This document shows positions 1 through 7,077 of a DNA stretch of 64,000 nucleotides, piece by piece. The stretch lies in assembly GCA_002155105.1 (NCBI GenBank), contig MUZD01000003.1:62001-126000 (forward strand), read 5' to 3'. The DNA comes from Sedimentibacter sp. SX930 (lineage in GTDB: Bacteria; Bacillota; Bacilli; Lactobacillales; Aerococcaceae). The position numbers and the translations under genes were made by a program. How positions within the stretch are numbered: the stretch's first letter is position 1; each line of letters begins with the position of its first letter. Below the pieces are notes generated by a model, which had not been told where the DNA came from, ran no database searches, and was given only the letters and a program-made list of their open reading frames with translations.

Positions 1-783
1 AATGAGGAAAAGAAAGCAAAAAGAATTGACAAAGATACCTACCAGGACCCAAAGACGAACGAACCAAAAGAGTATGCTCACAAAGAAGAGCGGACAGCCA
101 ACGAGTCCACCTTCTTTCGCACAAGGCGTGAACTAAATTGGTTAATCCTGAATAATTTTCAAGGGGCCGAAAATGAATTCTTCTTGACGCTAACCTACAA
201 AAATAAAATGGAAAATCCAAAGAAATTAAGTTCTGATTTCCGAAACTTTCTAAAGCGTTTGAACAGCCATTTTCACAATATGCTGTCTTTCGCATACATA
301 TTGGTGCGTGAACCGCATCTGTCAGATTCTTGGCACATGCATATTCTTTTGAAATACCAACAAGTCGAAGGTAATTCAATTATTTCAAAGGGTGAAATCG
401 AACCTATCTTGAAAGACAAATGGAACCTAGGAATAGCGCATGTGGAGGACATCGTTAGCGCCAATCAATTAGCGTCTTATTTGACAGCACATTTATCAAA
501 TATCGTAATTGATGAGAATGGCGAGGATTCTTTAGAGATAGACCCTGGAACACTGACAACGAAGAACATTTTGAAGAATACGCGTCTTCCTATGTATCCA
601 ATGGGCCTAAAAATATACTCTTCCTCAAAAGGCATACAAAAACCTCATGCGTTATATATGCCTTTTGGTTCTTGTATGGCGGAGTTTGAGGCTACACATA
701 AAGTGAACTACGACGCTTCATTCAAGTTGTTCAATGAACGTTTTGCAATTTTGCAAAGGCATATTCAACTTGAAAAACAGTAA
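1..783 (+). CDS. Rolling-circle (HUH) replication protein, 5'-truncated by window edge
   Basis: The open frame runs in from base 1 without a start codon, so the N-terminus lies outside the window; 260 residues are visible. A FLTLTY strand (about residue 61) is followed by the metal-binding pair H112-M-H114 (context SDSWHMHILL), the HUH motif of rolling-circle Rep and G2P/ORF2-type replication endonucleases. Y160, in a helix reading ASYLTAHL, is the best candidate nicking tyrosine. Such proteins nick one strand at an origin to start plasmid, phage or integrative-element replication. Context is an integrated element with excisionase, repressor and integrase genes to the right. A TTG at 184 gives a shorter reading, but the HUH-family strand begins upstream of it, so the longer frame is preferred. 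Which element type (phage-like, satellite, mobilizable) cannot be told from this part. Confidence 0.72.
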   Translation, partial: NEEKKAKRIDKDTYQDPKTNEPKEYAHKEERTANESTFFRTRRELNWLILNNFQGAENEFFLTLTYKNKMENPKKLSSDFRNFLKRLNSHFHNMLSFAYILVREPHLSDSWHMHILLKYQQVEGNSIISKGEIEPILKDKWNLGIAHVEDIVSANQLASYLTAHLSNIVIDENGEDSLEIDPGTLTTKNILKNTRLPMYPMGLKIYSSSKGIQKPHALYMPFGSCMAEFEATHKVNYDASFKLFNERFAILQRHIQLEKQ

Positions 784-1195
784 ATGAATAGGGAAAATTC
801 ACTTCATGGATTTTCTTGATTTTATATACACTAGTTGTCCGTCTACATTTGCTTGATTGCTTTATGGGTATCTCCCTTTTTACACAGTATGACTGCCGCT
901 TTTTGGCAATTGCGTTCCATTAAGGTGTTACTTCATGTACATATGCTATCACCGTAAAATCCAAAGGAGCCTATAGCTTTACAGATGAAAGGCCAAATGG
1001 ATTTGACTCATCCGCTCAATTCGGAAAAATGTAGGCCCTTTAGAACAGATGACATACCCCTAGGGCAACAGCCGTTCTCACCTGATATGGGCTGTTTGAG
1101 ATTGGTCTTCCAACGGCGTTTCATTGCACACCGTTCATTTCATAGCTAATGGCGATGTGACGCATGCCAGAGACTTTTTGTTGCTGACACAAACA

Positions 1196-1227
1196 CAAAA
1201 AGGCACTTCCCTAAAAGGAAATGCCTT
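1196..1227 (-). terminator. Intrinsic terminator, minus strand
   Basis: Stem AGGCACTTCC (1201-1210) pairs with GGAAATGCCT (1217-1226) with one wobble. On the minus strand the hairpin is followed by a T run (complement of the A run at 1197-1200). It would end transcription from the excisionase-like gene at 1491-1772. Confidence 0.6.
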
Positions 1228-1468
1228 GAAATGTTTCAGATATGCTTTGTTCAAGTTCACTACTGTATAAATTCAATTATTGCTCGGTCTATTATGGGTG
1301 GGAAACGCTGCAACTGGCAGTTTGGTTCGTTACCGCAAATAGAAATACTTCCATCTACATTCTTTGGGATATTGAATTGCCATTTGTAACAGCGTCTCTT
1401 TTCAACGCTTACTCATAGCATCCAATCCATAGCCGCTTTCGTCGTTGATGCCTTTCGAATGATATTCT

Positions 1469-1482
1469 GCCTTGCCCAGACA
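1469..1482. repeat. 14-bp direct repeat, copy 1
   Basis: GCCTTGCCCAGACA occurs here, just beyond the 3' end of the excisionase-like gene, and identically at 3074-3087, upstream of the integrase. Both copies are confined to the element. An integrase arm site or regulator site is possible. Confidence 0.45.
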
Positions 1483-1490
1483 TGATTTTT

Positions 1491-1772
1491 TTAATATTCG
1501 AACGACTTCATAAATTCATCTACGGTTGATTTATTGAAAAGCTTTTTATTCGTTCCGGCCACTGTTATAGTTTTTAGCCCATATTCTTCCTCAAGGCGTT
1601 TGAGTGTCGGATATGACAAGTTCAAGTAGGCTGCTGCCTCCTTTCCGGTCATATACTGGCAAGCTTTCATTTGATTTTGTTTCGCGTTGTCAAAAGTTTC
1701 AGCCACTAAGTTCTCAACCATCAAGCGCAAATGTTGTTTAAATTCTTCCGTCATGTCCAATCTCAATTCCAT
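1491..1772 (-). CDS. Excisionase-like helix-turn-helix DNA-binding protein
   Basis: A 93-residue protein whose C-terminal half (YMTGKEAAAYLNLSYPTLKR onward) is a winged helix-turn-helix of the MerR-like excisionase (HTH_17) type: 'GKEAAAYLNLS' forms the turn, and 'LKTITVAGTNKKLF' the wing. The N-terminal 40 residues look helical and may mediate dimerisation. The start at 1772 is chosen over the ATG at 1781 because the Shine-Dalgarno GAAAGG directly abuts the upstream ATG but sits well spaced from the second. It is divergent from the repressor and encoded opposite to the integrase. In integrated elements such small proteins commonly set recombination direction (Xis/RDF); a purely regulatory role is equally possible. 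Confidence 0.6.
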   Translation of the reverse strand: MELRLDMTEEFKQHLRLMVENLVAETFDNAKQNQMKACQYMTGKEAAAYLNLSYPTLKRLEEEYGLKTITVAGTNKKLFNKSTVDEFMKSFEY

Positions 1773-1898
1773 TGTATTCATCCTTTCGTTTTTGGGTTTC
1801 CGTTTCTTCCGAATCCTTTTTAAATTTCCCCTTTCATTTCACCTCTTTCATTTAATCAGGTTACATCAGATTAAAACCGTTCCACTTGTTCTACACCC

Positions 1899-1928
1899 AT
1901 ATTACATCCCGCTTCATTCAAAAGTCAA
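1899..1928 (-). promoter_or_regulatory. Promoter for the excisionase-like gene
   Basis: On the minus strand TTGACT (1928-1923) and TAATAT (1904-1899) are separated by 18 bases. The -35 overlaps a small palindrome, AAAAGTCAACTTTT (1920-1933), a possible repressor site. The start codon lies about 120 bases downstream. Confidence 0.5.
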
Positions 1929-1947
1929 CTTTTCACGATTAAAAACT

Positions 1948-1976
1948 TTCTACTCGTGACACTTTTGTGTTACAAT
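1948..1976 (+). promoter_or_regulatory. Promoter of the XRE repressor gene
   Basis: A good -10 TACAAT (1971-1976) with a weak -35 TTCTAC (1948-1953) at 17 bases. The -10 overlaps a palindrome at 1956-1973, which fits an autoregulated repressor promoter. Confidence 0.45.
1956..1973. promoter_or_regulatory. Palindromic operator candidate
   Basis: GTGACAC (1956-1962), TTTT, GTGTTAC (1967-1973): arms complementary at six of seven positions. It lies over the repressor -10 and 28 bases upstream of the divergent -35, where a repressor could control both promoters. Assignment to the adjacent XRE protein is inferred from position. Confidence 0.5.
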
Positions 1977-2000
1977 GAATTCATGAAAGGTGGCGAAGCA

Positions 2001-3011
2001 ATGAATATCAATAAAATAGAACTCGGAGACAGAATCAAAGCGATTCGAAAAAATCAGGATATGACGTTGGAAGAGTTTGGACGAGTTATCGGCAATGCCG
2101 GAAAAAGTAATGTTTCCAAATGGGAGAAAGGACTAGCTGTTCCTAATGACGAACGTTTGGAAATCATAGCCCGAATAGCAAACACATCGGTAAATAGATT
2201 ACTGTACGGCAGTACGCTCAGTTTTGTTACTGATAGAATCGGAGCCTACTTACCGAATGAATATGTTTTTCTCGATGGGTTATTTACTTCGGAACATCTT
2301 GTCATTGTTGCAAACTGGATTGATAGAAAACAAATTTCACTCGACGATTCTCAATCGATAAAAAGGTTTGTAGGAATTGTCGCGCCAGAAGTTGAGGATG
2401 ACCTACTCATTCAAGCTCGCCAGTCGATATCTCGCATAATTCGGAATATGCATTTGCTACCCAATGTTTATTTTTCGGACCGCACTGGTTATTTCCATCA
2501 GAAATTTAGCAATGAGGGTAGCTTTATCAACCACATGCATCAAATGGGGAGTTCCAATGCGACAGATGTCGAATTAATCCAAGCGTTACCGCTTTTAAAT
2601 AATGTTGCTAAAGAGTTGGAGAACTATCAGAGAAACGAGTTTCAGTTCACCGAAATGCCAACTATTTCACTTTCTTTACCTCTTTTTTTAGATACGATGA
2701 ACATTTACGAATTGCCTATGGATGGAAAATTCATCAGTCATGTAACGGTTAAAACTTCTCAAGCGGATAATATTTCGGAAACTCTCTCAATCTTCGATGA
2801 AAGACGGGATTGCGTGTATGTTGTTCCAAAAATTAGCGAGCCGGAGGATATTACACGTTTATTTGAAAATAACAAAGACTGCTTTGTTGTCATTGGTTAT
2901 CAGTGCTATTGTGGAAAGCTAATTGACGAAACACACCTATCAGTTGACGGCACGGTCATCGACATTTCTAACCACCGATTCATTTCTCGTCTGCTAGCTG
3001 TTCTATATTAA
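2001..3011 (+). CDS. XRE-family repressor with unrecognised C-terminal domain
   Basis: A 336-residue protein. Residues 5-60 form a Cro/CI-type helix-turn-helix (TLEEFGRVIGNAGKSNVSKW then EKG and P), followed by about 270 residues I do not recognise. There is no LexA/S24 Ser-Lys protease signature and no metallopeptidase HExxH, so induction by self-cleavage or by a linked ImmA-like protease is not evident. The start at 2001 is chosen because AAAGGTGG (1987-1994) is ideally spaced for it; the in-frame ATG at 1983 precedes that site. It sits between the excisionase-like gene and the integrase, the usual place of a lysogeny-type regulator. It probably represses its own promoter and the divergent one through the palindrome at 1956-1973. 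Confidence 0.65.
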   Translation: MNINKIELGDRIKAIRKNQDMTLEEFGRVIGNAGKSNVSKWEKGLAVPNDERLEIIARIANTSVNRLLYGSTLSFVTDRIGAYLPNEYVFLDGLFTSEHLVIVANWIDRKQISLDDSQSIKRFVGIVAPEVEDDLLIQARQSISRIIRNMHLLPNVYFSDRTGYFHQKFSNEGSFINHMHQMGSSNATDVELIQALPLLNNVAKELENYQRNEFQFTEMPTISLSLPLFLDTMNIYELPMDGKFISHVTVKTSQADNISETLSIFDERRDCVYVVPKISEPEDITRLFENNKDCFVVIGYQCYCGKLIDETHLSVDGTVIDISNHRFISRLLAVLY

Positions 3012-3073
3012 AAATCAACAATATTAATCTGGTTCGAGCTGTAACCACTCAGCAAAGAACCACCTCTTAAAAA

Positions 3074-3087
3074 GCCTTGCCCAGACA
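3074..3087. repeat. 14-bp direct repeat, copy 2
   Basis: Identical to 1469-1482 (GCCTTGCCCAGACA). It lies 17 bases before the integrase start codon and ends a few bases before its Shine-Dalgarno. Confidence 0.45.
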
Positions 3088-3104
3088 ATTTAGGAGGAAA
3101 CATA

Positions 3105-4265
3105 ATGCCAAAAATAGAAGTCGTACAGAATAAAAACGGAACCATCAGTTATAAAGCCAACATCTACCTTGGCGTGGATGAGCTGACCGGTAAAAAGAAG
3201 CGCACATCAAAGTGTTATGACACTTTGAAAAAAGCAGAACGAGGTATCCTAGCCGAAAAAGCGAAATTCAAACAAAATAAACAACGAAAAACCCAAAAAA
3301 TCCGTTTTAATGAAGCTTATGAAATGTGGTTGGAAAATTATCGATTAGACGTAAAACAGAGCACTTTAAATAAAACGATGGAGCACTTCAGACTGCATAT
3401 CCTCCCCGTCTTCGGGGAGTGCTTCATTAACAAAGTACATGTGCAATTCTGCCAAAAAGCCGTTGTCGACTGGCGAGATTCACTTATTCATTACAAACGA
3501 ATTTTTAACTATACTTCGGCCGTGTTTGACCATATGGTGTCGATTGAGGCCATTTCCGAGAACCCCTGCAAGAAGGTTTCAGTGCCGAAACCTAAGCCAA
3601 AAAAAATTGAGCTGGATGCAGAAGAGAATTTTTGGACGAAAGAAGAGGTCGACATATTTTTAGAACAGTTGAAAAAAGAGAAAAATCCCATGCTGCTGCC
3701 CTTGTATAAACTGATGATAATGTCCGGAATCCGCCGGGGCGAGGCGCTCTCATTGTGTTGGAATTGCGTTGACTTGGAAAACAAGACTATTAGCATCACG
3801 CAAACGGCTACGATTGGTCTGGACAACAAGCTGATTATCCAGACACCCAAAACGTCAAGCAGTTCGCGGAAGATACAGCTTGATAATGATACGATTGCTA
3901 TTCTTAAGGAATGGAAAGCTACTCAATCCGAAATGTTGTTGCAGTTGGGCTATAATCCAAATGACGAAAAACAGCTCGTTTTTCCCAACACTAAAAATTC
4001 AGTAATGGCCCTTTCAAAAGTCGGCCAAACTATGAATCGAATTATCGGCAGATGCGATGGCTTAAAAAGAATAACTGTTCATGGTCTTCGACATACTTGC
4101 TGTTCTCTAATGGCAGAAAGCGGTGCTAGTCCGCACCAAATAAAATCAATTCTCGGCCACAGCGATACGAAAATGCTAGAAATATACACCCATGTCGCAA
4201 AAAATGAAAAAGCGAAAGCAACCCAGAATTATGCCGATTATTTGTCCAATTCAGCCCTCGGGTAA
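3105..4265 (+). CDS. int: Tyrosine recombinase / site-specific integrase
   Basis: A 386-residue phage-type integrase. It has an N-terminal AP2-like arm-binding region (1-60), a SAM-like core-binding domain (about 65-165) and the catalytic domain (about 175-380). The active-site set is complete: R211 (SGIRRGEAL), K249, H326 and R329 (HGLRH), H352 (GHSD) and nucleophile Y361 (EIYTHV). The Shine-Dalgarno TAGGAGG precedes the ATG by seven bases. The gene is the last of the element and stops 92 bp before the 3' end of tRNA-Ala. This is typical of integrases that use a tRNA 3' end as attachment site. It catalyses element integration and, presumably with the excisionase-like protein, excision. Confidence 0.93.
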   Translation: MPKIEVVQNKNGTISYKANIYLGVDELTGKKKRTSKCYDTLKKAERGILAEKAKFKQNKQRKTQKIRFNEAYEMWLENYRLDVKQSTLNKTMEHFRLHILPVFGECFINKVHVQFCQKAVVDWRDSLIHYKRIFNYTSAVFDHMVSIEAISENPCKKVSVPKPKPKKIELDAEENFWTKEEVDIFLEQLKKEKNPMLLPLYKLMIMSGIRRGEALSLCWNCVDLENKTISITQTATIGLDNKLIIQTPKTSSSSRKIQLDNDTIAILKEWKATQSEMLLQLGYNPNDEKQLVFPNTKNSVMALSKVGQTMNRIIGRCDGLKRITVHGLRHTCCSLMAESGASPHQIKSILGHSDTKMLEIYTHVAKNEKAKATQNYADYLSNSALG

Positions 4266-4283
4266 TATTCGGGTAGTATCGAC

Positions 4284-4344
4284 AAAAAAATAACCCCTAG
4301 AGCGTCGAAGGAACACCGTCCTATCAACGTTTCTAAAGGTTATT
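4284..4344 (-). terminator. Terminator downstream of tRNA-Ala
   Basis: Arms AATAACCCCTAGA (4289-4301) and TTCTAAAGGTTATT (4331-4344) pair imperfectly. On the minus strand the hairpin is followed by TTTTTTT (complement of 4284-4290). It ends tRNA transcription and lies on the element side of the putative attachment site. Confidence 0.5.
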
Positions 4345-4357
4345 TATGTAATTGTGA

Positions 4358-4380
4358 TGGAGACGATGGGGCTCGAACCC
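4358..4380. other. Putative attachment site (att) at the tRNA-Ala 3' end
   Basis: The integrase lies beside the 3' end of the tRNA, the classic arrangement in which the element restores the tRNA 3' half on integration. The identity block should be some or all of this segment. Its partner copy would lie left of the window, so the boundaries are not provable here. Confidence 0.5.
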
Positions 4381-4430
4381 ACGACCTCTTGACTGCCAGT
4401 CAAGCACTCTCCCAACTGAGCTACGCCCCC
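4358..4430 (-). tRNA. tRNA-Ala (anticodon GGC)
   Basis: A complete 73-nt cloverleaf read on the minus strand: acceptor 5' GGGGGCG with 3' CGTCTCC (two G-U pairs), D-arm GCTCAGTTGGGAGAGT, anticodon stem CTTGA/TCAAG around loop CTGGCAG (anticodon GGC), and T-arm with GGTTCGAGCC. The CCA end is not encoded. Its 3' end faces the integrase gene. Confidence 0.95.
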
Positions 4431-4499
4431 GAAATAACAGGGTATCAACGACGTTCGGCAAAAACGCCTTATGAATGATATGATACCCTATTTTCGATT

Positions 4500-5282
4500 C
4501 TATATCAAGCCTAATTTTTCAAGTGCGTAGGCAATTCCGCCTGAATTACAGTCTTTCGTGACAAATTTGGCGACATCCTTGACGGGATCGACCGCATTGC
4601 CCATTGCGACGCCATAGCCGACGCTGGAAATGAGTTCATAATCGTTGTTTCCGTCACCGAAAGCTATTGTATCTTCATGCGCAAAGCCCAGATGCTTCGC
4701 CATCCACAGAGCAGTTTGTGCTTTTGAACCAGGATTCGGCAACACGTCCACTCCAGCATCGTGCCATCGCACAAAGCGGAATTCCGGAAAAGCACCGTCT
4801 TCATAGATTGCTTTCTCTTCCTCTTTATAGAACAAAAGTGCTTGATAAAGCGGATTGTTTTGATAGAAAGACACATCGTGGTCAGGGACTTCGAACTCGA
4901 TGCTGCGCATCGCTTCGCTTGCGTTGTTCTCTATCGATTCATGGCGACGAGCCAGAGCATGCGCTGATTCGTAGACAACCTGATGGCCGCTCTCATCGGA
5001 AATCTGCAGCAATTTTTCGAATGCATTCAAATCCAATTTGTTTTCATACTTTAGTTCATGCTTGAAGTAACCTGCTGCGCCGTTGCAGACGATGTAATTG
5101 TCCAATTGGAACGTATCGATGACCTCTTGGGCCAGAAACAGATTCCGCCCTGTCGCAATCGCAATTTCGTGCCCGTTCTTCTGCAGTTGGCGCAAAGCTT
5201 GGACAGTGCTCTCAAGCGGCATCTTTTCATCATTAAGCAATGTTCCGTCGATATCAAAGAAAATGAATTTTTTGTTCTTCAA
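4500..5282 (-). CDS. Cof-type HAD family phosphatase
   Basis: A 260-residue haloacid-dehalogenase hydrolase of the Cof/YbiV type. Motif I is FFDIDGT (D10 nucleophile, D12), motif II lies near ATGRN, and motif IV is FGDGNNDYELI; a C2-type cap sits between. Members dephosphorylate sugar phosphates, FMN or similar small molecules; the substrate here is unknown. I choose a TTG start at 5282. AAGGGGAG (5297-5290) is correctly spaced before it, while the upstream ATG at 5309 has no Shine-Dalgarno. The start lies 13 bases after the ABC transporter stop, whose TAA overlaps the ribosome site, so translation is probably coupled to the exporter. Confidence 0.85.
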   Translation of the reverse strand: MKNKKFIFFDIDGTLLNDEKMPLESTVQALRQLQKNGHEIAIATGRNLFLAQEVIDTFQLDNYIVCNGAAGYFKHELKYENKLDLNAFEKLLQISDESGHQVVYESAHALARRHESIENNASEAMRSIEFEVPDHDVSFYQNNPLYQALLFYKEEEKAIYEDGAFPEFRFVRWHDAGVDVLPNPGSKAQTALWMAKHLGFAHEDTIAFGDGNNDYELISSVGYGVAMGNAVDPVKDVAKFVTKDCNSGGIAYALEKLGLI

Positions 5283-5295
5283 ATTTTTGCTCCCC

Positions 5296-7077
5296 TTATT
5301 CTGACTCATTTTTGAATTGACTGGTGTACAAATCGTAATAAAATCCTTTTCTTTCCAACAGCTCTGCGTGCTTGCCATGTTCGATTATTTCGCCTTGATC
5401 CATGACGAGGATCAAATCGGCATCGCGTATGGTGGAAAGCCGGTGCGCAATCACAAAACTGGTCCTGCCTTGCATAATGCGTTTCATCGCTTTTTGGATC
5501 AAAGCTTCCAGTCTAGTATCTACGGAACTTGTCGCTTCGTCAAGTATTAAGATTTTAGGATCCGCTATAAAAGCGCGGGCAATCGTCAGCAATTGCTTTT
5601 GACCCAAGGAGATATTGGAGGCCTCCTGGTTTATGACCGTCTCGTAGCCTGCACCCAAAGTCTGGATGAAATGGTGGACATTGGCTGTGGTCGCGGCATC
5701 CACCACCTCTTCGAAGGTCGCATCCAGTTTTCCGAAGCGGATATTCCCTGTGATCGTGTCCTTATAGAGCCAAGCGTCCTGCAGTACCATCCCGAACTGG
5801 GAGCGCAAGTCAGCGCGGGTCAGTTCTTTTGTGTCGTAGCCATCTATTTTGATGGCGCCCGAATCCACCTCATAGAAGCGCATCAGGAGATTGATCATCG
5901 TGGTCTTGCCGGCGCCTGTCGGACCGACGATCGCCACTGTTTCCCCGCTTTTTACATTGATGTTGAAATTCTTGATCAGCGGGTTTTCTTTGTCATAACT
6001 GAAGGAGACATTCTCAAAAGTGACATCGCCGCGGATTTCCTTCGGCAAACTCATTTTCACTTCTCCTTGCACTTCCTCCTCTTGATCAAGGAGATCGAAG
6101 ACACGCTGGATGGAAGAAGTGGCCGATTGGATGATGGCCGATAATTGTGTGATTGTCGAGATTGGCTGATTCACTTGCCAGACATACTGCACCATAGCCT
6201 GCACATTACCGATCGTCATCGCTCCGGCCATCGCTTGCAGGATCCCGAGCACAGCGATGATGATATAGGAAGCATTGGTGATGAGTGCCACAGCCGGAGA
6301 CATCAGCCCGGAAATGAAGGCCGCCTTGAAACCATTCTTTTTCAATGATTCATTGATGGAATGGAATTCATCGAAAGCATCCTCTTCTTTGCCGTAAAGC
6401 TTGATGATGGAGAAGCCGGTCAGCGATTCCTGGACAAACCCGTTCAGCTGTCCGAGATATTTCGCTTGCCCACGGAAATACGGTTGCGACAGCAGCGTGA
6501 TCTTTTTGGAAAGGATGGTGGCCAACGGAATCAGCACGACCATGGTGAGAGCCAGCTTCCAACTGATCGCGAACATCATGATGAGCGCAAATGTGATCCC
6601 CAAAACGGCATTCAGCACCTGAAGCAACGATTGCTGCAACGCATTGCCGATGGAATCGACATCGTTCGTCACTTTGCTCAGAATATCGCCGAATTGGTTG
6701 CGGTCAAAGTAGGCAATCGGCAGCCTGTTCAATTTGTCGCTCAGATCCTTGCGCAAATCACGCATGGCATCCTGGACGACATCCGTCATGAACAATTGCG
6801 AATAGAGATTCGTAGCCTGGAAAAGCAATGCCCGAACAAAATAGATGATCAGCACTTTCGATAAATAATCGTAATTGATGCCGGCACCTTCCACGCCTTT
6901 CAACATATCCGAAACATTTCTGCCGATTTCCGTGATGGCAAATCCGATTATGAAAGGCTCAAGTACATTCAGTATCGTCATCGCTACGGTCAAGAGGATG
7001 GAGCCGAAGAACTTCAGTTTGTAAAATTTGAGGTAATCCCATACCCGGAGCAACGTTTTTTTGTCCACTTTTTTCAT
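5296..7077 (-). CDS. ABC exporter half-transporter, partner with catalytic Walker B
   Basis: 593 residues: six-helix exporter membrane domain (about 1-330) fused to a nucleotide-binding domain (350-590). Walker A GPTGAGKT (385-392), Q-loop VLQDAW, Walker B ILILDE with catalytic E514, and switch H545 (IAHRLST) are intact, but the signature reads ISLGQ (489-493) instead of LSGGQ. It pairs with the upstream gene, which it overlaps by 4 bp. Together they match heterodimeric type IV exporters of the LmrCD/BmrCD/TM287-288 kind, often multidrug or lipid exporters. By domain swapping, this subunit's Walker motifs plus the partner's LSGGQ form the competent ATP site, and its own altered signature lines the degenerate site. 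The substrate is unknown. Confidence 0.93.
   Translation of the reverse strand: MKKVDKKTLLRVWDYLKFYKLKFFGSILLTVAMTILNVLEPFIIGFAITEIGRNVSDMLKGVEGAGINYDYLSKVLIIYFVRALLFQATNLYSQLFMTDVVQDAMRDLRKDLSDKLNRLPIAYFDRNQFGDILSKVTNDVDSIGNALQQSLLQVLNAVLGITFALIMMFAISWKLALTMVVLIPLATILSKKITLLSQPYFRGQAKYLGQLNGFVQESLTGFSIIKLYGKEEDAFDEFHSINESLKKNGFKAAFISGLMSPAVALITNASYIIIAVLGILQAMAGAMTIGNVQAMVQYVWQVNQPISTITQLSAIIQSATSSIQRVFDLLDQEEEVQGEVKMSLPKEIRGDVTFENVSFSYDKENPLIKNFNINVKSGETVAIVGPTGAGKTTMINLLMRFYEVDSGAIKIDGYDTKELTRADLRSQFGMVLQDAWLYKDTITGNIRFGKLDATFEEVVDAATTANVHHFIQTLGAGYETVINQEASNISLGQKQLLTIARAFIADPKILILDEATSSVDTRLEALIQKAMKRIMQGRTSFVIAHRLSTIRDADLILVMDQGEIIEHGKHAELLERKGFYYDLYTSQFKNESE

Larger units (their letters stand above)
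784..1490. other. Gene-free stretch of the integrated element
   Basis: No convincing coding frame on either strand. It contains an inverted repeat (AACAGCC 1067-1073 with GGCTGTT 1090-1096, 16-base loop) and a minus-strand terminator near 1200. A replication origin for the upstream Rep could lie here, but no nick-site consensus is recognisable, so that is only a possibility. Confidence 0.5.
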
